This document shows positions 1 to 7,447 of a stretch of DNA of 64,000 nucleotides, piece after piece. The stretch is from Chryseobacterium lacus (lineage in GTDB: Bacteria > Bacteroidota > Bacteroidia > Flavobacteriales > Weeksellaceae), in contig NZ_QPIE01000004.1 of NCBI RefSeq assembly GCF_003336205.1, positions 186,001-250,000 on the forward strand, read 5' to 3'. Under the pieces are notes generated by a model. It was not told the origin of the DNA, did not search any database, and worked only from the letters and a program-made list of their open reading frames with translations. Within the stretch, counting starts at the first letter, position 1, and every line of letters begins with the position of its first letter. A program made the position numbers and the translations under genes.

Positions 1-86
1 GTTTTACCAAAATATCCGCAACCGAAATCGAAAAGGAGGCGTTCGGAATTTACAAGTTCGTTCCCATGCTGAACAATACCCAATAA
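1..86 (+). CDS. C-terminal end of a truncated-by-window protein
   Basis: An open frame runs in from the left edge (codons from base 3) and stops with TAA at 84-86, giving 27 residues ending in FVPMLNNTQ. The composition looks like real protein (mixed charged and hydrophobic residues) and the other two frames either stop at once or read implausibly. Too little remains to assign a family. Confidence 0.45.
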   Translation, partial: FTKISATEIEKEAFGIYKFVPMLNNTQ

Positions 87-189
87 CTTTATTCTTTGCT
101 GAATATACTGTAACGATTCAAAAAGATGCTGTAATGAAAATTGTTTTTGTAGATCTATTTTTACAGAACAATTATAAAATAATAGCATT

Positions 190-459
190 ATGGATAACAA
201 TCAGTTTAAGCGGTCACAGGACTTCAGCAATATCGAAAGCAATAAAGCCAACAGCCCGAACCAGTCCATGGAAGAATACAATAAGAAAGCGCAGGAATAT
301 CTTCGCGAAATGCGCAGCCGCAATGAGGAAGCGACCCGCGACGGTTTCCTGAACACCATGAAGAATGCATCACCACCCGATGCGTGGGAAAACCAGCACA
401 AAGCCTACGATGATGCCTGGGAAAACAATAAAAATTATCAGGAAGATCCGGGGGAATAA
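190..459 (+). CDS. Small hydrophilic hypothetical protein
   Basis: This 89-residue protein is rich in Asn, Glu, Lys and Asp and has no signal peptide, membrane segment or known motif that I recognise. It is followed by a clear intrinsic terminator (476-503), which supports its being a real single-gene unit. An overlapping plus-strand frame starting at 134 reads as a basic, low-quality translation and is rejected. It is probably a soluble, partly disordered cytoplasmic protein; function unknown. Confidence 0.6.
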   Translation: MDNNQFKRSQDFSNIESNKANSPNQSMEEYNKKAQEYLREMRSRNEEATRDGFLNTMKNASPPDAWENQHKAYDDAWENNKNYQEDPGE

Positions 460-475
460 GAGTATATAAGACCTA

Positions 476-503
476 AGCCTGCAGCCATGTTGCAGGCTGT
501 TTT
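476..503 (+). terminator. Intrinsic terminator
   Basis: Perfect 8-bp stem AGCCTGCA (476-483) / TGCAGGCT (491-498) with a 7-base loop followed by GTTTTA. It lies 17 bases after the stop of the small hypothetical gene. Confidence 0.7.
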
Positions 504-645
504 ATGAGATTTAACTGCTTTTCCTTTTTTCTATAAATAATTTTATATATTGAACCCTTATAACGCAGAGTAGTCTTTTCATCATCAGAAACTTTAACAA
601 GAGGAATGCTTTCGGGCGAACATCTATATTTAAAATCGGCACATA

Positions 646-1368
646 ATGAAACTGAAGGAGCTATTAGAAAAGGGAGTTGAAATTTTTGCGCATGAAAATA
701 ATCCTGATTTCGAACATGGGATTCTGACCAGTAAAAATATTGTTCCGTTCCGGATTTATTCCTTTATCTATAATTGTATCACCGCAAGGATCGATTTTGT
801 AAGCCCCGAAATACAGACGGTTTTGGGCTATGAACCGGAAGACTTCACCATCGAATTTCTGTTTGAGATCATTCATCCGGAAGATAAAGAAAAGTTCATC
901 GCTCACGAAACCAGAGCCCTGGAATTCTGTCGCGAACTGCCAACCGAACTTCAGGATCAGTATTACATCGTGCATGATTTCAGGCTGAAAACCAGTTCCG
1001 GAGCTTATGTCCGAATATTGCAGCAGGCGTTTGCCTCCGAGATGGTGGATGGAAATTTAGTAAAAACCAAAGTCATCCATTCGGATATTTCCCATGTAAA
1101 AAACCAGAGCGATTCTCAGCTGCATTTCATTGGGTTAGAGGGACAACCTTCGTATTACAATGTGATGAGTGAGGAACATCCGTTTTCAGAAAAGGAAAAA
1201 GAAATACTCGCTATGATGGTGCAGGGCCTCACCAGCGAAGCCATCGCACAGAAACTGAACCGCAGCATCCACACGGTGCGCAATCACCGGAAAAATATTT
1301 TACAAAAGTCCGGCTGTATCAATGTTCAGGATCTTCTGGTGAAAGCAACGAAAGAAGGATGGGTGTGA
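646..1368 (+). CDS. PAS-LuxR transcriptional regulator
   Basis: This 240-residue protein has a PAS fold in roughly residues 40-150 (including the FLFEIIHPEDKEKF stretch typical of PAS-3 folds) and a C-terminal LuxR/GerE helix-turn-helix from about residue 176 (FSEKEKEILAMMVQGLTSEA followed by IAQKLNRSIHTVRNHRKNIL). It should be a soluble DNA-binding regulator whose PAS domain senses an unknown signal. No receiver domain is present, so it is not a classical two-component regulator. It stands alone, with no obvious target gene beside it. Confidence 0.85.
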   Translation: MKLKELLEKGVEIFAHENNPDFEHGILTSKNIVPFRIYSFIYNCITARIDFVSPEIQTVLGYEPEDFTIEFLFEIIHPEDKEKFIAHETRALEFCRELPTELQDQYYIVHDFRLKTSSGAYVRILQQAFASEMVDGNLVKTKVIHSDISHVKNQSDSQLHFIGLEGQPSYYNVMSEEHPFSEKEKEILAMMVQGLTSEAIAQKLNRSIHTVRNHRKNILQKSGCINVQDLLVKATKEGWV

Positions 1369-1399
1369 CCGCAATCATTTGATTTCTGTTAAAAGTAGG

Positions 1400-2032
1400 T
1401 TACTTATCTTCATCCTCCAGCCCGGAAATCAAACCTTCGGTCAGCAGTTTCCACTGGGCTTTCCCTGCGCCCAGAATTCCGCCGCTGCCGATGAAGAAAT
1501 TGCGGACCGCGTCCAGCCAACCGGCTTTCTTCGTATTCGGCTTTTCATTCCGGCCGTGCACGGAGGCCATGACATAATCTTTACCTTTGGTAATCCTAAA
1601 AGTAGACGTTGCATCATCACCATAAAAATGCGCAATGTTTTCCTCATTTTCCTGGCGGGGAGGATGAGCTGGGCGGCAGGTCATCACAATACTGAAGGTT
1701 CCTTCATCTGCATTTTTGGTTTCTCTGTAATCAATGACATCCACCCAGTCATAGCTGTCGGTCTGTATACCTCCAGGTCCCGGAATGTTGATTCTGATTT
1801 TGTCCCCGATTTCCGGACGGCGGTTTGCGGGTTGGCCGTTTTTAGAAAAGAGTTTAAATTCGGAAGCACCCACCGCACTATTTTCTTTCCATGAATTAAC
1901 ATCCAAAAAACGCTGTTTCAGAATCTCAAATTTTTCATCCACAAGGTTCGCGGAGGTCTTTGCTGTACTTTCCGTATCATGAAAACCTCCTTTTTCATGT
2001 CGGGGAACACCCGGAATTTCTTTTGGTTTCAT
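1400..2032 (-). CDS. Conserved hypothetical protein
   Basis: The 210-residue product begins MKPKEIPGVPRHEKGGFHD and lacks a signal peptide or membrane segments. A central part (about residues 70-150) alternates beta-like stretches and the sequence is compositionally normal for the genome. The C-terminus holds a Gly-rich helix-like segment (NFFIGSGGILGAGKAQW). I do not recognise a family. It converges with the PAS-LuxR gene and is divergent from the DUF4349 lipoprotein gene. The alternative frames over it read poorly. Confidence 0.65.
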   Translation of the reverse strand: MKPKEIPGVPRHEKGGFHDTESTAKTSANLVDEKFEILKQRFLDVNSWKENSAVGASEFKLFSKNGQPANRRPEIGDKIRINIPGPGGIQTDSYDWVDVIDYRETKNADEGTFSIVMTCRPAHPPRQENEENIAHFYGDDATSTFRITKGKDYVMASVHGRNEKPNTKKAGWLDAVRNFFIGSGGILGAGKAQWKLLTEGLISGLEDEDK

Positions 2033-2176
2033 AGCTTTGGATTTTAAAAGGATTCAAAATTGGCACGAAAATCAGACCAAACATAAATATTAAATAGCAA
2101 TACATTTCTATTGTCCTATTCGATTTATTTTGTAGCTTTATCATCATTTGTGAATAAACTGAAGAAACCTACCATC

Positions 2177-2962
2177 ATGAAATACCATCGTTTACTGTTC
2201 ATCATTGTATTGCTGATTTTTTCCTCCTGTTCACAAAATGCTGAAAGCAGTGAAATGGCACTCCAGTTGCCTGAGAAAGCCATGGCGGCACCACAGGTTG
2301 AAGAGAACTATGGTGAATCGCCGGAGAGAAAACTGATCAAAGAGGGCAGGGTGGAGTTTGAAACTTCCGATATGGCAGAAACCCGAAAAACCGTGGCGGA
2401 AGCAGTGAAAAAGAACAAAAGTTATATTTCCTCGGATCAGGAATACAAATCGCCCGGCCGTATCAGCAATACTGTCGTGATCCGGGTTCCTGCAAATCAG
2501 TTTGATCAGCTGTTGAAAGAAGTAACAACCGGAGTGGAAAAATTTGACAACAAGGAAATTAACGTCCGCGACATTACCGAAGAGTTTGTCGATATTGAAG
2601 CCAGACTCAAAACCAAAAAAGAACTGGAACAGCGCTATATCGATTTGCTGAAACAAGCTAAAAACGTTACCGAAATCGTAGAGATTGAAAAGCAGGCGAA
2701 TGAATTGCGCACCGATATAGAATCTGTCGAAGGCCGCCTGAAATACCTTCAGAATAATGTGGCCTTCTCAACGCTCTCCGTTACCTTCTATGAAAATGTG
2801 CCGCACGAAACAGTGTTCGGGCAGAAATTCCGGAACGGGTTCCGAAACGGTTGGGATAACCTGATCTGGTTTTTCGTGATGCTCGTCAACATCTGGCCTT
2901 TCGTGTTGCTGGGAATCCTCGCAGGATGGGGCATCCGGAGATACCGAAGAAGAAAAAGATAG
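2177..2962 (+). CDS. DUF4349 domain lipoprotein
   Basis: The 261-residue product has a lipoprotein signal peptide (MKYHRLLFIIVLLIFSSC) with the lipidated Cys at residue 18, a DUF4349 core of about residues 60-235 with a long helical middle (EEFVDIEARLKTKKELEQRY), one transmembrane segment near the C-terminus (IWFFVMLVNIWPFVLLGILA) and a basic tail (RRYRRRKR). The upstream in-frame ATG at 2111 would bury this signal peptide behind 22 residues, so 2177 is chosen. The family is envelope-located with no established reaction. Confidence 0.8.
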   Translation: MKYHRLLFIIVLLIFSSCSQNAESSEMALQLPEKAMAAPQVEENYGESPERKLIKEGRVEFETSDMAETRKTVAEAVKKNKSYISSDQEYKSPGRISNTVVIRVPANQFDQLLKEVTTGVEKFDNKEINVRDITEEFVDIEARLKTKKELEQRYIDLLKQAKNVTEIVEIEKQANELRTDIESVEGRLKYLQNNVAFSTLSVTFYENVPHETVFGQKFRNGFRNGWDNLIWFFVMLVNIWPFVLLGILAGWGIRRYRRRKR

Positions 2963-3003
2963 AAGAAGACAAGGTGAATTACTTATTCTTGTTATCTTTT
3001 CAC

Positions 3004-3040
3004 AAAAAAAGCAGGCTTATGAAAACCTGCTCTGCTCTTT
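3004..3040 (-). terminator. Terminator between convergent genes
   Basis: Stem AGCAGG (3010-3015) / CCTGCT (3026-3031). Read on the minus strand it is followed by an uninterrupted T run (complement of 3004-3010), so it ends rpoD transcription; on the plus strand the T tract is weaker. Confidence 0.6.
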
Positions 3041-3052
3041 ATTTTTGAAGAT

Positions 3053-3919
3053 TTATTTCCCTAAGTACGACTTCAGGATTTTACTTCTCGTATTGTGTTT
3101 CAGCCTTTTGATCGCTTTTTCTTTAATCTGGCGAACGCGCTCACGGGTGAGGTCGAAGGTTTCTCCGATTTCTTCCAGCGTCATCGGATGCTTTCCGTTC
3201 AGTCCGAAATAGAGGCGCACCAAATCCGCTTCTCTTTGGGTCAGCGTTTGCAGTGCTCTTTCAATTTCAATCTGAAGAGATTCCAGCATCAAGTCCTTAT
3301 CCGGGCTTGGCGATTCGCCGGAACGCAGCACATCGTATAAATTGGAATCTTCACCTTCTACCAGTGGGGCATCCATCGAAAGGTGACGGCCGCTGTTTTT
3401 CATGGATTCCTTGATGTCTTCTTCGCTCATATCCAGCACTTCTGCCAGTTCTTCCGGGGAAGGAGGTCTTTCGTTTTCCTGCTCCAGGTGGGCGTACGCT
3501 TTGTTGATTTTATTGATGGAACCAATTTTGTTCAAAGGAAGCCTTACAATTCTCGACTGTTCTGCAAGGGCCTGAAGAATACTCTGCCTGATCCACCATA
3601 CGGCGTAGGAAATAAACTTAAAACCTCTGGTTTCGTCATACCTTTTGGCCGCTTTCATCAGTCCGAGGTTGCCTTCATTAATCAGGTCCGGAAGCGACAA
3701 TCCCTGGTTTTGGTATTGCTTGGATACAGACACTACGAAACGAAGGTTGGCTTTGATGAGTTTTTCCAGTGCGGCCCTGTCGCCGGCGCGGATTCTTTGT
3801 GCCAGATCTACTTCTTCGTCTGCAGTAATCAGTTCCACTTTACCGATTTCCTGAAGATACTTGTCAAGCGATGCGGTTTCCCTGTTGGTAACCTGTTTTG
3901 TGATTTTTAACTGTCTCAT
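3053..3919 (-). CDS. rpoD: RNA polymerase primary sigma factor
   Basis: The 288-residue sigma-70 protein has a short region 1.2, a full region 2 (about residues 58-122, with [16 protein letters not shown] carrying the -10 recognition and melting residues), region 3, and a region 4 helix-turn-helix ([20 protein letters not shown] from residue 247). It lacks region 1.1 and the long non-conserved insert of proteobacterial RpoD. This short form is the housekeeping sigma factor of Bacteroidota, which reads the TTG / TAnnTTTG promoters seen throughout this window. It is transcribed alone. Confidence 0.95.
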   Translation of the reverse strand: MRQLKITKQVTNRETASLDKYLQEIGKVELITADEEVDLAQRIRAGDRAALEKLIKANLRFVVSVSKQYQNQGLSLPDLINEGNLGLMKAAKRYDETRGFKFISYAVWWIRQSILQALAEQSRIVRLPLNKIGSINKINKAYAHLEQENERPPSPEELAEVLDMSEEDIKESMKNSGRHLSMDAPLVEGEDSNLYDVLRSGESPSPDKDLMLESLQIEIERALQTLTQREADLVRLYFGLNGKHPMTLEEIGETFDLTRERVRQIKEKAIKRLKHNTRSKILKSYLGK

Positions 3920-3939
3920 TTACAAAAATTTACCCCTCT

Positions 3940-4500
3940 TTTAAACGGGCTCTAATTATATATACGATGCGATACCCTGAAAGGTTACAAAAAGGGTTAA
4001 TCGGTTAATTGGTTAAACGGTTAATTGATTAGGGAGCGAATTTGCGAATTTGGTGAAAGCAGATTAATCGGTTAATTGTTTATGGCGGACAGGAACAGAT
4101 TTTCTTTTACCCCGTAAACGAGAAAGTGATGCGAGGTACGAAGTTCGGGTATGGAGAGTGTGTGAATCGGTTAGTTATTTAGGGAGCGGATTTGCGGATT
4201 TGCTCTTCTAAGGTAAAAGGTAAAAAGGCAAAAGGTAAGAGGCTTGACTAGTGAATGGTGAATGGTGAAGGTTGGGTCGGACGGCTCGGGTGGCTGAGGC
4301 TCTCGAAGCCAGCGCGGATTTTAGTTCTCACGGATTTCGCAGATTTTCGCAGATGAAAAGGCAAAGCGTTGAGATGGTTATTTGTTTGAGAAGGTTATTT
4401 GATTAATTGGTTAGTTGTTTAGGGGAGTGGGTGTGGTGATTTGCGAATTTGCTGATTTGCTGATTTGCAAAACTGCTAACGGCTGATGGCTGACGGTTGG
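3940..4500. repeat. Gene-free simple-repeat region
   Basis: No credible gene lies between rpoD and about 5200. This part is packed with degenerate short-period repeats: GGTTAAT(C/T)GGTTAAT around 3995-4080 and 4384-4420, GAATTTGCGAATTTG near 4030 and 4440, a CTGATTTGCTGATTTGC run near 4450, and GTGAATGGTGAATGGTGAA near 4250. Such strings look like replication-slippage or recombination junk. I see no RNA gene or promoter here. Confidence 0.6.
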
Positions 4501-4619
4501 GATGCTTCATACTTCAAAGCATTTGGTCGTTTAATGGTAGTTCAAATCCGTGTCTTAGCTCCCCTAAAACCGCTAAAACAGGGACTTTGCATCTCCAAAA
4601 TTCTTTACCTCCATACTTC

Positions 4620-4670
4620 ACCCGTACATACCCCGTACATACCCCGTACATACCCCGTATATACCCCGTA
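4620..4670. repeat. 11-bp tandem repeat, about 4.6 copies
   Basis: Units of CCCCGTACATA run from 4620 to 4670; the first copy begins with A and the fourth has TATATA in place of TACATA. The reading frames across it encode only His/Thr/Tyr/Pro strings and are not considered genes. Confidence 0.85.
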
Positions 4671-4681
4671 GTTACCTTATT

Positions 4682-4902
4682 GACCCGTCCTGAAATAACG
4701 ATACAGGTTATAAATTAATCCTGATATAACTATACAAATATAGTTGATAATCCTAAATGAACTATACAGCCGTATTTTCATGACTAAAATTTCTGTTATA
4801 GTTCTTCCTCCTTAGTTTTCCTGACCATAACCCGTCCTGAAATGGCTTTACTTTTTTTATTCATTTTTGCACTTTTTTGTGTAAACCTATTTAGGACAAG
4901 TC
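4682..4902. repeat. Degenerate element ends (GACCCGTCCTGAAAT family)
   Basis: The string GACCCGTCCTGAAAT at 4682-4696 recurs as AACCCGTCCTGAAAT at 4829-4843, and appears inverted as ATTTAGGACAAGTC at 4889-4902. Related copies lie at 5106, 5561 and 5660. The arrangement resembles decayed terminal inverted repeats of an insertion sequence or miniature element. No transposase gene is visible. Confidence 0.4.
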
Positions 4903-5021
4903 AAAATAATCATATAAGCGAAGAAGGCAAATCCACACATCACCAAATCAGCCCTTCTAACCGATTTACCGATTCACCAATTAACCATTTCTGTATTTGT
5001 TCGGTTGTTCTTCGGGTCGTG

Positions 5022-5080
5022 TTCGGGTCGTGTTCGGTAAAAAGGGGCATTTACCGAAGGTTTACCGAACACGACCCGAA
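5022..5080. repeat. 20-bp perfect inverted repeat, 19-base loop
   Basis: The left arm (5022-5041) is TTCGGGTCGTGTTCGGTAAA and the right arm (5061-5080) is its exact reverse complement. A further copy of the TTCGGGTCGTG unit precedes the left arm at 5011, and TTTACCGAAGG is duplicated inside the loop. There is no T tract, so this is not a standard terminator. A related but shorter hairpin lies at 7039-7066 on the other side of the DUF6266 gene. Confidence 0.8.
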
Positions 5081-5202
5081 GAGTATCCGAAGGATTGCAC
5101 AAAATGACCGTCCTGGAATCACTCGCTGTGCGAGGTCTCCTGACCTCGGGCCGTTATTGCATCTCAATCGTCTGTCAAAAGTATCATCCTTCGGAACAGA
5201 TT

Positions 5203-5397
5203 TCAGGCGAAGTGCCGACGAACATCTTCTATTTCAACATCGAAATGCCGGCAGTAAACCTGTATGGGGAGCGGTTTTCGTGGTGGCACACCATATTGTT
5301 TGCGCAATTGGGCTAGTTTCCTTTGTGCCGTGGTCTGACAACAGCCGTGGATGTTCATATAATCCACAGGGTCAATGAAAAGTTTTGGTTTTTTCAT
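5203..5397 (-). CDS. Small HTH-like hypothetical protein
   Basis: This 64-residue protein starts MKKPKLFIDPVDYMNIHGCC and ends in RHFDVEIEDVRRHFA. A helix-rich middle (TAQRKLAQLRKQYG) and the small size suggest an excisionase- or MerR-like DNA-binding fold, and I recall similar short proteins being repeated in Chryseobacterium-type genomes. An in-frame ATG at 5484 would add 29 residues that themselves contain a second KKP-type start, so the internal ATG at 5397 is preferred; the longer form cannot be excluded. It lies downstream of, and in the same direction as, the DUF6266 gene. Confidence 0.6.
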   Translation of the reverse strand: MKKPKLFIDPVDYMNIHGCCQTTAQRKLAQLRKQYGVPPRKPLPIQVYCRHFDVEIEDVRRHFA

Positions 5398-5530
5398 AAG
5401 ATTATTATTTTTTAGGTTAGAAAATAATTTTGAATCAGTGTTTCTTAAAACAGGGGGCTTCTTCATCCATTTAATGTTTTTCATTATTATTGATTTTTTA
5501 ATTTGATTATCATTATTTCTTTTTCATTTC

Positions 5531-5714
5531 TCAGTTTAATCCTTGTAATAGTGCAAATTTGACTCGTCCTGATAAAAAAAAGTGTTACGCGCAATCAGAA
5601 AAATTTGGTTTTCATAATGTATTTGCTTATCAGTTTAATCGTGGCTATCGTACAAATTTGACCCGCCCTGATAAATAAAAGTGTTACGCCAAATCAGAAA
5701 AATTTGGTTTTCAT
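5531..5714. repeat. Two 85-bp direct repeats plus decayed third copy
   Basis: Copy 1 is 5531-5615 and copy 2 is 5630-5714, with a 99-bp period. Both run from TCAGTTTAAT through CAAATTTGAC and AGTGTTACGC to AATTTGGTTTTCAT. A worn third copy covers about 5731-5773 (TTGACTAACCGGAACAAAA followed by AGTGGTACGCC). Each copy contains a promoter-like CAAATTTG string and one GAC(T/C)CG(T/C)CCTGA motif. Confidence 0.85.
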
Positions 5715-6140
5715 TGTTTATTTTTTGGTATGATTCAAAGTTGACTAACCGGAACAAAAAAAAGTGGTACGCCCTGGGCATGGGTTATTTGAAGCTTTTT
5801 ATCAAACTTACATACCCGGAGATCGCTTTTATATCGGTTCCGGCTCTTCATTTTCATTTTATTATTTCCGGTAGATAGAATTTAATTCCTGTTGGTCTCT
5901 TTATCATTTCGTGGACAAAACTGCATCTTACAATGAAAAAAAAGGACAGTTTTTGCATGATTGTTAGCAGTAAAGGCTTGGATGAGAGGGAATTGTGTTT
6001 GGCGTGTGCGATTTATTGAATGTGTTAAAATAATTCTGTCAGGACATTCCTTTTCTGTTTGGGCGTTATGATGGGCAATACAAACTATTTTGTTATATAA
6101 AAAGGCTTTCCGACTTCCATTTTTTTGGCCTTTTTTAGTC
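5715..6140. other. Intergenic stretch without a supported gene
   Basis: Apart from the decayed third copy of the 85-bp repeat at its left end I see nothing convincing here. Open frames on both strands (for example the minus frame 5882-6184, which runs through the terminator hairpin) have unlikely composition for protein. Confidence 0.5.
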
Positions 6141-6173
6141 AAAAAAACCGCAGAAGATTGCTCTCCTGCGGTT
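6141..6173 (-). terminator. Terminator of the DUF6266 gene
   Basis: Stem AACCGCAG (6146-6153) / CTGCGGTT (6166-6173). On the minus strand it is followed by seven T (complement of 6141-6147). It starts 19 bases beyond the DUF6266 stop codon. Confidence 0.8.
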
Positions 6174-6191
6174 CCGTTCAACATTGGTTTC

Positions 6192-6833
6192 CTACAGAAT
6201 CACTGTTTCTCCCAGATAAGCCGAGTTGCTGGCGCTGCCGCCCACAGAATTCCGGAAATAACAATACACCTGAACCGGTTTGCCCGTCATCGTGCCGGGA
6301 ACAGACTGTGCAGCCAGCGCATCAGCACGGGTTACTGAACTGTCATAGAGGGCGAAAGTGCCCAGTTCCTCACAGAATACTACCGTGCAGAACACATCAT
6401 CTGCCGCCGCATTGGCCTGGCCGCTGTTGTCGTCCCAACTGTAATTCAGCTGGCCGCCTGCCGCAGCGGTTACCACTGCATTCTGCGGATCAGCCAGATC
6501 ACCCTTGGTGATGAGTACTTTGCTGTACATCAAAAAGGGTTCACCGTTCAGTACTTCCACGGCTTCGCGGATGTGATACGACACGGCCTTGTTCATCCGT
6601 GACTTCACTCCTGAGTTGCCGGCAAAAAACTGCCGCTGAATACTCTGTAGCGGAGTTACAAAGCCGATTACCAGCTTGAATTTCAGCCGCTGAAGCAGCT
6701 GTGCTTCCGTCGGCGCTTTGCCTGACGATTTCGGACGGCTTCGGATAATATCCTTGCCTCTCCAGTTAGAACCTACTACGGTACCTACGGTACCACTGAA
6801 TCCACCGAGGATTCCCTTTTGTAACTTTCCCAT
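6192..6833 (-). CDS. DUF6266 family protein
   Basis: The 213-residue product begins MGKLQKGILGGFSGTVGTVV, the Gly-rich N-terminus typical of the DUF6266 family of Bacteroidota. The central part (about residues 50-110) is helical and basic. The C-terminal part (about 120-213) is beta-rich, ending YLGETVIL, as in adhesion- or fibronectin-like modules. No signal peptide is evident. The family's function is unknown, though members often occur in several copies per genome, which is family knowledge and not seen here. It has its own promoter and terminator. Confidence 0.8.
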   Translation of the reverse strand: MGKLQKGILGGFSGTVGTVVGSNWRGKDIIRSRPKSSGKAPTEAQLLQRLKFKLVIGFVTPLQSIQRQFFAGNSGVKSRMNKAVSYHIREAVEVLNGEPFLMYSKVLITKGDLADPQNAVVTAAAGGQLNYSWDDNSGQANAAADDVFCTVVFCEELGTFALYDSSVTRADALAAQSVPGTMTGKPVQVYCYFRNSVGGSASNSAYLGETVIL

Positions 6834-6864
6834 TGTATAAATTTTTTGGGGGTTAATATTGGGA

Positions 6865-6872
6865 CAAATGTA
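6865..6872 (-). promoter_or_regulatory. -7 element for the DUF6266 gene
   Basis: On the minus strand the sequence reads TACATTTG, an exact TAnnTTTG match, 32 bases before the start codon. No clear TTG -33 element is seen at the usual 17-23 base spacing. Confidence 0.5.
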
Positions 6873-6899
6873 TAGCGGCGTGCAACGGAAGAGAATTCT

Positions 6900-7330
6900 T
6901 CGCCTGTTTTTTCATGTTATTTACTGTTTGTGCGGGTAAACTGTATAGTGTAATCAGGATTTTCTTATTTTAAACAGGGCAGGAAAACCCGTTTTGTCAT
7001 GAATCGTTCAAGCGTTGTTCGCATGTTCTTCGGATGCGCTTCGGAAAACACCGTTATTTTCCGAAGGTGACCCGAACGAATCCCGAGCAAGACCCGAACA
7101 GAAACCTTTCGAGAAATATTCATTTTATTTGGTATATAGACCCTTCCAATATTATTTGACACGGCTGTGTTCTTCAGCCCTACTGAACAGCCAGAAAGAT
7201 TGGTAAAGAAGTTCTGACCGTTGTTTGATAATTAATGACCGCTTCGAAGTGAGGCGGCTTCGGAGAGCTGGGTCGCTCATTTTTTCTGCTTGTTTTTTAT
7301 TCCTGACTCTTAACAGATTCCGTAAAAACA
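6900..7330. other. Non-coding flank with hairpin (7039-7066)
   Basis: No gene is supported here. CTTCGGAAAA (7039-7048) and TTTTCCGAAG (7057-7066) form a 10-bp perfect inverted repeat, preceded by TTCTTCGGATGCG and followed by repeated CCCGAAC / CCCGAGC strings. This matches the layout of the larger hairpin at 5022-5080 and may mark the other edge of the same accessory segment. Confidence 0.5.
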
Positions 7331-7345
7331 ATGCGGTTTTTTTGT

Positions 7346-7353
7346 TATATTTG
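7346..7353 (+). promoter_or_regulatory. -7 element of the defence operon
   Basis: TATATTTG, an exact TAnnTTTG match, lies 95 bases before hsdM. The surrounding block TTTTTGTTATATTTGAAT is nearly identical to the one at 18461-18478 upstream of the M20 amidohydrolase gene. Confidence 0.6.
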
Positions 7354-7447
7354 AATTTCTATTAATATATGCTGACTGAAGTGGTCCTTTCCATTACGTT
7401 GAGTGAAAAGATAGAAACATCGCTAATAACCGTTCCGAACATTATTC

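Noticed and set aside
3095-3910. Plus-strand frames opposite rpoD
   Set aside because: They are antisense shadows of a fully conserved sigma factor gene.
4486-4718. Two plus-strand frames across the 11-bp repeat
   Set aside because: Composition is set by the repeat (Tyr/Pro/Thr/His strings), with no promoter, and the frames overlap each other.
4842-5378. 178-codon plus-strand frame
   Set aside because: It runs through the 20-bp hairpin and antisense to the small HTH-like gene; sequence is Ser/His/Arg-rich and not protein-like.
5882-6184. 100-codon minus-strand frame after DUF6266
   Set aside because: It crosses the terminator hairpin and has no family-like features.
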